This document shows positions 19,023 to 25,302 of a DNA stretch of 64,000 bases, piece by piece. This DNA is from Sphingomonas glaciei (lineage in GTDB: Bacteria > Pseudomonadota > Alphaproteobacteria > Sphingomonadales > Sphingomonadaceae): assembly GCF_023380025.1 (NCBI RefSeq), contig NZ_CP097253.1:1736001-1800000 (forward strand). Reading direction: 5' to 3'. Each line of letters begins with the position of its first letter. Positions within the stretch are counted from its first letter, which is position 1. The notes beneath the pieces are model-generated. The model saw only the letters and a list, made by a program, of their open reading frames with translations, was not told where the DNA came from and made no database searches. Made by a program: the position numbers and the translations under genes.

Positions 19023-19550
19023 ATGCGCGCCAAACTGATCGTCGCTTCCACCCTGGCCCTCAGCCTCTCGCTGACCGCCTGCGGCCGCCGCCAGCCGCCC
19101 GCGACCACGCCTCCGGCCCAGACCGGTCCGACCGACCCCGCGGCCGGCACGGGCGCCACCAACGACGATGTCGGGTTGGTCGAACTGCCCGGCAGCCAGG
19201 CCGCGATGGTCGCCGCGGCGGGGTCGGACACCATCTATTTCGGGACCGACAAGTCGGACGTGTCGGCCGACGCGCAGGCGACGTTGACCGCGCAGGCGCG
19301 CTGGATGCTCGCCAATCCCAATGTCCGCGCCTCGGTCGAGGGCCATGCCGACGAGCGCGGCACCCGCGAGTATAACCAGGCGCTGGGTGAGCGGCGCGCG
19401 CAGGCCGCCAAGTTGTTCCTGATGGCACAGGGCGTGCCGGAAGCGCGTCTGCTGACGATCAGCTGGGGCAAGGAGCGCCCGGTCGCCAACGGGACGGACG
19501 AAAGCGCCTGGGCCCAGAACCGCCGCGCCGTGACGGTGGTGGTGCGCTGA
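19023..19550 (+). CDS. pal: Peptidoglycan-associated lipoprotein Pal
   Basis: Outer-membrane lipoprotein that anchors the envelope to peptidoglycan. 176 residues with a lipoprotein signal ending in the lipobox LTAC (lipidated Cys at residue 20), a Pro/Thr-rich linker, and an OmpA-like domain (about residues 65-176) with YFGTDKSDVSADAQATL and the diaminopimelate-binding GHADERGTREYNQALGERRA. AAGGAGAAAAAACCC ahead of the ATG is a good ribosome-binding site. It ends the tol cluster; the usual next gene (cpoB/ybgF) is absent, and a repeat element follows at once. Confidence 0.96.
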   Translation: MRAKLIVASTLALSLSLTACGRRQPPATTPPAQTGPTDPAAGTGATNDDVGLVELPGSQAAMVAAAGSDTIYFGTDKSDVSADAQATLTAQARWMLANPNVRASVEGHADERGTREYNQALGERRAQAAKLFLMAQGVPEARLLTISWGKERPVANGTDESAWAQNRRAVTVVVR

Positions 19551-19555
19551 TCCTG

Positions 19556-19628
19556 TTCCCCTGCGAAAGCAGGGGCCAGTGTTTCAGTCCGTAGAAACGT
19601 ATTTGGGATCCTACTTTCGCAGGAGAAC
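19556..19628. repeat. REP-like hairpin doublet, copy A
   Basis: Two hairpins in opposite orientation. The first, 19558-19575, is CCCCTGC, loop GAAA, GCAGGGG. The second, 19609-19624, is TCCTAC, loop TTTC, GCAGGA, with one imperfect pair. They are separated by 33 bases and fill the gap between the convergent stops of pal and the Sel1-like gene. Copy B at 27726-27803 has the same design. Such inverted pairs resemble BIMEs moved by RAYT transposases; no RAYT gene is in this window. Confidence 0.8.
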
Positions 19629-19630
19629 AA

Positions 19631-19933
19631 TCAAGCTGCTGCGCGTGCGCCGCGACCGGTGATCGCCAGCCATGCCCGCGCCGCCTTTTGCGCTTCGGCG
19701 ATCTCGCGCGCGGACATCTCGACGCTGATCTCGGCGCGGCAGGCTTGGCCGCGGGTGCAGCCGCCCAGCGCGGCGAGGTTGAACCATTTGTGCGCTTCGA
19801 CCAGGTCGACGTCGGCACCGTTGCCGGTCGAATAGGTCACGCCAAGCTCGAACAGCGCATTCACATCACCGCTTTCCGCATCGCGCAAACGGCTGAGAAG
19901 AAGGAACTCCGCACCCTTTTGACCAATTGCCAT
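19631..19933 (-). CDS. Sel1-like repeat protein
   Basis: A 100-residue protein with one to two Sel1-like (TPR-related) repeats: NALFELGVTYSTGNGADVDLVEAHKWFNLAALGG is the diagnostic stretch, with the F/YxxGxG...A..W...A pattern. There is no signal peptide or membrane segment, so it is probably a cytoplasmic protein-binding adaptor. It lies opposite to pal and its stop is three bases beyond the repeat element. Partner and role are not visible in the sequence. Confidence 0.8.
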   Translation of the reverse strand: MAIGQKGAEFLLLSRLRDAESGDVNALFELGVTYSTGNGADVDLVEAHKWFNLAALGGCTRGQACRAEISVEMSAREIAEAQKAARAWLAITGRGARAAA

Positions 19934-20002
19934 GTCTTGAACTCCCCTGTTTCGTTGCAGGCAAGCTCCCCCGTGCGGGCTATCAAAAGGTTAATGCGGT
20001 AA

Positions 20003-20863
20003 TTACCATCCTACCTGTTGCTCCAAAGTGACAGGTATATTGTCGATCAGGCGCACCCCGCCGAGGCTCGCGGCGGCCAGCAGGCGCATCGGTTCGCGTG
20101 CGCTTTCAAGGGGTTCGAGGCTGTCGGCATCGACCAGCGCGATATAGTCCACACCGGAGAAGCCTCCTGCCCGCAATGCGGCCGTGGCCCGCTCCAGCGC
20201 CGCTGCGATCGGTCGACCGGCGGCGATTTCCGTGGCGGCCTCGTTCAGGGCCCGCGAAAGGGCGAGCGCCTGCCCGCGATGATCGGCTGACAGAAGCGCG
20301 TTGCGCGAAGACATCGCCAGCCCGTCTGCCTCGCGCACCGTCGGGTGGCCGAGGATCGTGACACCGATCCCAAGGTCGCTCTCGACCCGCCGGATCACCG
20401 CCAGTTGCTGCCAATCCTTTTCACCGAAGATGGCGTGGGTCGGCCGCACCGCCAGCAGCAGCTTGGCCACCACCGTCGCCACCCCGTCGAAGTGGCCCGG
20501 GCGATGCTCGCCCTCCCACCTGTCGCTCACTCCGCGCATCGAAATGCTGGTCGCGAAGCCTGGCGGGTAGAGCTGGTCGGGCGTCGGCATCCAGACGAGG
20601 TCGCACCCGGCTGCTTCCAGCTTGGCGAGGTCGGCCTCCTCCGTCCGCGGATAGCGGGCGAGGTCCTTGGGATCGTTGAACTGTAGCGGATTGACGAAGA
20701 TGGTCGCCGCCACATGGTCCGCGTGGGCCCGCGCCTCGGCGACCAGCGCCAGATGCCCGTCATGCAGCGCGCCCATAGTCGGCACCAGCGCCAGCGTGTC
20801 GCCGCTGCCACGAAGCCCCGCCACCGCAGGCTTCAGCGCCGTCAGCTCACGGATGATTTGCAC
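20003..20863 (-). CDS. panC: Pantoate--beta-alanine ligase (pantothenate synthetase)
   Basis: Joins pantoate and beta-alanine with ATP to make pantothenate, the precursor of coenzyme A. 286 residues. Seen: PTMGALHDGHLALV (HxGH nucleotide-binding motif), FVNPLQFNDPKDLARYPR, FGEKDWQQLAVIRR (with the KDxQQ motif) and PTVREADGLAMSSRN. The frame is open much further upstream; I place the start at the GTG at 20863, which has GGGGGAA just before it and gives VQIIRELTAL, the family's typical N-terminus. It is divergent from mipZ, 69 bases away. Confidence 0.95.
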   Translation of the reverse strand: MQIIRELTALKPAVAGLRGSGDTLALVPTMGALHDGHLALVAEARAHADHVAATIFVNPLQFNDPKDLARYPRTEEADLAKLEAAGCDLVWMPTPDQLYPPGFATSISMRGVSDRWEGEHRPGHFDGVATVVAKLLLAVRPTHAIFGEKDWQQLAVIRRVESDLGIGVTILGHPTVREADGLAMSSRNALLSADHRGQALALSRALNEAATEIAAGRPIAAALERATAALRAGGFSGVDYIALVDADSLEPLESAREPMRLLAAASLGGVRLIDNIPVTLEQQVGW

Positions 20864-20932
20864 CGCCGATTCCCCCGGTTTACTTGGGTTGCAGAATGAC
20901 GCGCCTCTGGCGCTACGCGGGGAAGAAACCAA

Positions 20933-21715
20933 GTGACGAGCCCACATTTCATCGTCTTCGCCAACGAAAAGGGCGGCACCGGCAAGTCGACCACGGCCGT
21001 GCACACCGCCGTGGCGCTGGCCGCCGCCGGCCATCGGGTCGCCGCGCTTGACCTCGACCAGCGCCAGCGGACCACCACCCGCTATCTCGAGAACCGCACC
21101 GCGACCGTCCGCCGCCTCGGCACCGACTTGCCGCAGCCCGTGTTCCAGGTGCTCGAGGACCAGACCGAGGAAGCGCTTGACGCTGCGATCGCCGACCTCG
21201 CTAAGGATGCCGACATCCTGGTAATCGACACCCCGGGCCGCGACGACCCGGTCGCCCGCGCCGCCATCCTCAAGGCCGACACGTTGGTCACCCCGATGAA
21301 CGACAGCTTCGTCGACCTCGACCTCATCGGGCAGGTCAATCCCGACACCTTCAAGGTGACCAAGCCGAGCTTCTATGCCGAGCTGATCTGGAACAGCCGC
21401 ACCGCGCGGGCCAAGACCGCGGGCAAGAGCGTCGACTGGGTGGTCCTGCGCAACCGCCTCCAGCATATCGGCAGCCACAACCAGCAGCGCGTCGGCGCGG
21501 CGATGGACGAGCTTGCCCGCCGGGTCGGTTTCCGGGTCATCCCTGGCCTCTCCGAGCGCGTCATCTACCGCGAGCTGTTCCCCAAGGGGCTGACCCTGCT
21601 CGACCTCAAGCAGATCGGCGACGCCGGGATCGCCCACATCGCCGCGCGGCAGGAGCTGCGCGAGATGGTCGCCGGGCTCGGCCTGCCCGGTGCCGAAGCC
21701 GCCAAGGCCGCCTGA
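20933..21715 (+). CDS. mipZ: Division-plane positioning ATPase MipZ
   Basis: ParA/MinD-type ATPase of 260 residues that, in Caulobacter, forms a gradient from the ParB-bound poles and keeps FtsZ at midcell. Deviant Walker A is NEKGGTGKSTTAVHTAVALA (residues about 10-29), then LDLDQRQRTTTRYLENR, Walker B DILVIDTPGRDDPVARAA, and the MipZ-specific TPMNDSFVDLDLIGQV, SVDWVVLRNRL and GLSERVIYRELFPKGLTLLDL. GGGGAAG precedes the GTG start. Chromosome partition genes are not in the window; MipZ genes often stand alone. Confidence 0.93.
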   Translation: MTSPHFIVFANEKGGTGKSTTAVHTAVALAAAGHRVAALDLDQRQRTTTRYLENRTATVRRLGTDLPQPVFQVLEDQTEEALDAAIADLAKDADILVIDTPGRDDPVARAAILKADTLVTPMNDSFVDLDLIGQVNPDTFKVTKPSFYAELIWNSRTARAKTAGKSVDWVVLRNRLQHIGSHNQQRVGAAMDELARRVGFRVIPGLSERVIYRELFPKGLTLLDLKQIGDAGIAHIAARQELREMVAGLGLPGAEAAKAA

Positions 21716-21767
21716 TCTTTCGCAAGCAGCCCGCAACCTTCCTCACCTCTCCTCGTTCGGGGGCGTA

Positions 21768-23147
21768 ATGACCCATAGCTTCGATCCCACCATCCTCCGC
21801 GAATATGACATCCGCGGCATTGTCGGCCGCACCCTGCACGAGGAGGACGCCTATGCACTTGGCCGGACCTTCGCGGCGCAGGGGCAGGAGATGGGCGCGA
21901 AAAAGCTCGCCGTCGGCCGCGACGGGCGCGAGCATTCGCCGCGGCTGGAGGAAGCGCTGATCCGCGGCCTGACCGAAGGCGGGATGGACGTGGTCCGGGT
22001 TGGCCAGGGGCCCTCGCCGATGCTCTACTGGGCGGTGTCGGAGCTCGATGTCGACGGCGGCATCCAGATCACCGGCAGCCACAATCCGGCCGACTATAAC
22101 GGTTTCAAGATGCTGCTTCCGGGCGGCAGCGTCTTCGGCGCAGCCATCAAGGCGCTCGGCGCCCGCGCCGCCGAAGGCCGGTGGAGCGAGGGCCAGGGCC
22201 AGGTGACCGACGAGGACGTGATGGACCGCTACGTCCACCGCCTCGTCGAGGACTTTAAGGGCGGCGAGTATCGGATCGGCTGGGACGCCGGCAACGGTGC
22301 CGCGGGCCCTGCGCTCGGAAAGCTGATCAAGCTGCTGCCGGGCGAGCATCATACCCTCTTCACCGACGTCGACGGCCGCTTCCCCAACCACCATCCCGAC
22401 CCCACGGTCGAGAAGAACCTCGAGCATCTCAAGGCGCTGGTGCGCGAGAAGAACCTCGATTTCGGCATCGCGTTCGATGGCGACGGCGACCGGATCGGCG
22501 CGGTCGATGGCCAGGGCCGAGTCGTCTGGGGCGACCAGTTGCTGATGATCCTTGCCGGCCCGGTCCTCCAGGAGCATCCGGGCGCGACCATCATCGCCGA
22601 CGTCAAGGCCAGCCAGACCCTGTTCGACCGCATCGCCGAGATGGGCGGCAAGCCCTTGATGTGGAAGACCGGCCACAGCCTGATAAAGTCGAAGATGAAG
22701 GAAACCGGCGCGCCACTGGCGGGCGAGATGAGCGGCCACATCTTCTTCAAGCACCGCTGGTACGGCTTCGACGACGCCCTCTACGCCTCGGTGCGGCTGA
22801 TCGAGGCGCTCGCCGCAGCGGGCAAGAGCCTGACTCAGATGCGCGACGAGATGCCGACCTCGGTCTCCACCCCCGAACTCCGCTTCCCGGTCGACGAAAG
22901 CCGCAAGTTCGCGGTGATCGAGGAGGTTCGCGACCGCCTTTCGGCCGACGGCGCCACCGTCGACGCGACCGATGGCGTGCGGGTCAACACGCCTGAGGGC
23001 TGGTGGCTGCTGCGCGCGTCCAACACCCAGGACGTGCTGGTCGCCCGCGCCGAAGCGACCGACCAGCGCGGGCTCGACCTGCTGGTCACCGAAATCGACC
23101 AGCAGCTGGCGCTGTCCGAGATCGAACGGACCGAGGGCGATCACTGA
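21768..23147 (+). CDS. Phosphomannomutase/phosphoglucomutase
   Basis: Alpha-D-phosphohexomutase of 459 residues interconverting the 1- and 6-phosphates of mannose and glucose, feeding nucleotide sugars for surface polysaccharides. Domain 1 carries the phosphorylated serine in ITGSHNPADYNGFKM (S104), domain 2 the metal loop DGDGDRIG, domain 3 the sugar-binding GEMSGHIFFK, and domain 4 VNTPEGWWLLRASNTQDVLV. The ATG at 21768 follows TTCGGGGGCGTA. It could supply precursors for the sugar fusions at 1216-5767, but no linkage is visible. Specificity between mannose and glucose cannot be read. Confidence 0.93.
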   Translation: MTHSFDPTILREYDIRGIVGRTLHEEDAYALGRTFAAQGQEMGAKKLAVGRDGREHSPRLEEALIRGLTEGGMDVVRVGQGPSPMLYWAVSELDVDGGIQITGSHNPADYNGFKMLLPGGSVFGAAIKALGARAAEGRWSEGQGQVTDEDVMDRYVHRLVEDFKGGEYRIGWDAGNGAAGPALGKLIKLLPGEHHTLFTDVDGRFPNHHPDPTVEKNLEHLKALVREKNLDFGIAFDGDGDRIGAVDGQGRVVWGDQLLMILAGPVLQEHPGATIIADVKASQTLFDRIAEMGGKPLMWKTGHSLIKSKMKETGAPLAGEMSGHIFFKHRWYGFDDALYASVRLIEALAAAGKSLTQMRDEMPTSVSTPELRFPVDESRKFAVIEEVRDRLSADGATVDATDGVRVNTPEGWWLLRASNTQDVLVARAEATDQRGLDLLVTEIDQQLALSEIERTEGDH

Positions 23148-23200
23148 CCGACAGGCGGCTCGACTGGACTTCACCCTCGACCTGCTGCAGTTTTCCGCTA

Positions 23201-23218
23201 CTTTCACTTAGCGAAAGG
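23201..23218 (+). promoter_or_regulatory. Inverted repeat overlapping the ribosome-binding site of the DUF4242 gene
   Basis: CTTTC at 23201-23205 and GAAAG at 23213-23217 form an inverted repeat whose right arm contains the AGG of the ribosome-binding site, 7 bases before the ATG at 23226. The sequence TTTCACTTAGCGAAAGG closely resembles the palindrome over the rcnB ribosome-binding site. It could be an operator or an RNA hairpin that masks the site. Confidence 0.4.
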
Positions 23219-23225
23219 TCGGATC

Positions 23226-23501
23226 ATGCCGGACTATGTAATCGAGCGTGACATGCCTGGGGCGGGCCAGCTCGGTCCCGCCGACCTCAAGGGCGCGTCG
23301 CAGCACAGCTGCTCGGTGATCAAGGACCTCGGCCCCGATATCGAGTGGGTTCAGTCCTACGTCACCGACGACAAGATCTACTGCGTCTACCGCGCGCCCG
23401 ACGAGCAGCTGATCCGCGACCATGCTGAGCGGAGCGGCTTCCCCGCCAATCGCATCTCACAGGTGCGGGCGATGATCGATCCGAGTACCGCGGAGGGCTG
23501 A
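23226..23501 (+). CDS. DUF4242 (SCO4226-type nickel-binding-like) small protein
   Basis: A 91-residue protein of the DUF4242 family: DYVIERDMPGAGQLGPADL, HSCSVIKDLGPDIEWVQSYV, and YCVYRAPDEQLIRDHAERSGFP. A Streptomyces relative binds nickel, hence the common label, but metal binding is untested here. No signal peptide, so cytoplasmic. It lies 78 bases after the phosphohexomutase and 16 bases from the convergent DUF411 gene, another metal-linked family. An unusual inverted repeat covers its ribosome-binding site. Confidence 0.8.
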   Translation: MPDYVIERDMPGAGQLGPADLKGASQHSCSVIKDLGPDIEWVQSYVTDDKIYCVYRAPDEQLIRDHAERSGFPANRISQVRAMIDPSTAEG

Positions 23502-23517
23502 CGGCCCCTCAGCTGGC

Positions 23518-23985
23518 TCAGCCCAGGCGGCGCGTTCGGCCGGCGGCGTCGAACAGGGTGAGATTGAGCGGGTCCTTTGCCCCGTCCGCGGTCTCCATCC
23601 CCGGCGACCCGCGCGGCATGCCCGGCGCGGCGATGCCGATGACGCCCTTGGGCCGGCGCGCCAGCAGCGTCCGGATCGCATCGGCCGGGACGTGTCCCTC
23701 GACCACCAGTCCGCCGACCACGGTCGTGTGGCAGCTCTGGGCCGCCTCGGGCACCTTCAGGCGCTTCTTGACCGCCGCCATGTCGTCCGACTCGCGAAGC
23801 GTCACCGCGAAGCCGGCCTTTCGCATGGCATCGACCCATTTGGTGCAACAGCCGCAGGTCGGGCTGCGCCAGGTGGTCATGGCGGTCGGCGCGGCGGCGA
23901 AGGCAGGCGCGGCGAGCACCGCCGCCCCGGTGGCAGTCAGTCCCAGCAGCTGGCGGCGGTTCAGCGGAGAAGCGATGTCGATCAT
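23518..23985 (-). CDS. DUF411 family exported metal-binding protein
   Basis: A 155-residue protein with a Tat-like export signal (NRRQLLGLTATGAAVLAAPA) and the DUF411 thioredoxin-like core: SPTCGCCTKWVDAMRKAGF with the Cys cluster CGCC, QSCHTTVVGGLVVEGHVPAD, and GIAAPGMPRGSPGME. Relatives occur in copper-resistance clusters and are thought to bind copper in the periplasm. I set the start at the ATG at 23985, where the signal peptide begins. Its convergent neighbour is the DUF4242 gene. Confidence 0.88.
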   Translation of the reverse strand: MIDIASPLNRRQLLGLTATGAAVLAAPAFAAAPTAMTTWRSPTCGCCTKWVDAMRKAGFAVTLRESDDMAAVKKRLKVPEAAQSCHTTVVGGLVVEGHVPADAIRTLLARRPKGVIGIAAPGMPRGSPGMETADGAKDPLNLTLFDAAGRTRRLG

Positions 23986-24037
23986 CGCGCGACCATGACT
24001 CAACTCACCTCGCCTGTCGATGAACGGCGAGCACCCT

Positions 24038-25042
24038 TCAGCCATCGTCCTCGTCGTCGTCATAGCCGACCATGTTTAGTTCGCGCGCCTTGATCTGGCG
24101 GGTCATGCACCAGTGCATCAGTGCATCCTCGCGGCCGTGAGTGATCCACACCTCCTTGGGCGCAATTTCGAGGATGGTGTCGGTCAGTTCGCCCCAGTCG
24201 GCATGGTCGGAGATGATCAGCGGCAGTTCGACATTCTTCTGCCGCGCGCGCTGGCGAATGCGCATCCACCCGCTCGCCGCGGCAGTGATCGGGTCGGGCA
24301 GCCGCCGGCTCCAGCGGTCGTTGAGCGCACCGGGCGGGCACAGCACGAGGTGGCCCATCATCTCCTTCTTGTCGGTGCCGGCAACCAGCCGAAGCTCGCC
24401 CAGGTCGATACCCTGATCGACGTACAGGCTGCACAGCCGTTCCAGCGCGCCGTGGAGGTAGATCGGCTGATGGTGCCCGCGTCGCCGCGCTTCGGCGATC
24501 ACCCGCTGCGCCTTGCCCAGCGCATAGGCGCCGACCAGTACGCAGCGGTCGGGATTGTCGGCCAGCCGGGCGAGCAACCGGTCGATCTCGCCTCCGGTCT
24601 CGGGATGGTGGAACACCGGCAGGCCGAAGGTCGCCTCGGTAATGAAGATGTCGCATTTGACCGGCAGGAAGGGCTCGCAGGTCGGGTCCGGGCGCCGCTT
24701 GTAGTCGCCCGACACCACCACCCGCTCGCCCTTCCAGTCGAGGATGATCTGCGCGCTGCCGAGCACATGGCCGGCCGGCACGAAGCTCACCTCCACCTCG
24801 CCGACCGTGACGCTCTGGCCGTAAGCCACCTCGCAGCCATTCTGGTCGCCGTAGCGCACCCCCATGATCGCCAGCGTCTCAGGCGTTGCCCACACCGTGC
24901 CGTGCCCACCGCGGGCGTGGTCGGCGTGGCCGTGGGTGACCAGGGCGCGCTCCTGCGGCTGCGAGGGATCGACCCACGCGTCGGCCGGCCGCACGTATAT
25001 CCCCGTCGGATGGGGCACGATCCAGGAACCTAGGCGCGGCAT
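24038..25042 (-). CDS. Ligase-associated DNA exonuclease (metallo-beta-lactamase fold)
   Basis: A 334-residue metallo-beta-lactamase/beta-CASP-type nuclease of the kind encoded with bacterial ATP-dependent DNA ligases in a DNA-damage response set. Metal ligands: THGHADHARGGH near residue 36, later GHVLGSAQI, SGDYK and ISDHADWGEL. WVDPSQPQERALVTHGH and the C-terminal WITHGREDALMHW are typical of this subfamily. The ATG at 25042 gives MPRLGSWIVPHPTGIYV, the usual N-terminus. It is divergent from the small membrane protein and helicase genes; the ligase itself is not beside it. Confidence 0.9.
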   Translation of the reverse strand: MPRLGSWIVPHPTGIYVRPADAWVDPSQPQERALVTHGHADHARGGHGTVWATPETLAIMGVRYGDQNGCEVAYGQSVTVGEVEVSFVPAGHVLGSAQIILDWKGERVVVSGDYKRRPDPTCEPFLPVKCDIFITEATFGLPVFHHPETGGEIDRLLARLADNPDRCVLVGAYALGKAQRVIAEARRRGHHQPIYLHGALERLCSLYVDQGIDLGELRLVAGTDKKEMMGHLVLCPPGALNDRWSRRLPDPITAAASGWMRIRQRARQKNVELPLIISDHADWGELTDTILEIAPKEVWITHGREDALMHWCMTRQIKARELNMVGYDDDEDDG

Positions 25043-25104
25043 GGCTCTTATACGGAAGTGACAGGCGGACGGTTCCGCACGCATAATGAAATGAGGGTGG
25101 CTAC

Positions 25105-25302
25105 ATGGCCGAAGGCAGCAACGTGAATTACTGGAGCCTCGTGACGATCGTCGGGCCGATCCTGCTGGTCGTGGTAATGGCCTGGGTGTTCCTCAAGAAC
25201 AAGAAGAGCAAGGTTGACCCGGAGATCACCGAGCGCGGGACGCGCGATGTCTATGCCGCCGAGCAGCGCGAGCATGAGCAAGACGGCAAAAGCGGCCTCT
25301 GA
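25105..25302 (+). CDS. Small single-span membrane protein, unknown function
   Basis: A 65-residue protein with one membrane helix (about residues 9-29, YWSLVTIVGPILLVVVMAWVF) and a charged cytoplasmic tail (KNKKSKVDPEITERGTRDVY, then AAEQREHEQ). I do not recognise it. GAGGGTGG lies ahead of the ATG. Its TGA at 25300-25302 overlaps a CTG that is probably the start of the helicase gene, so the two seem translationally coupled. The amphipathic tail suggests a small scaffold, but that is a guess. Confidence 0.7.
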   Translation: MAEGSNVNYWSLVTIVGPILLVVVMAWVFLKNKKSKVDPEITERGTRDVYAAEQREHEQDGKSGL

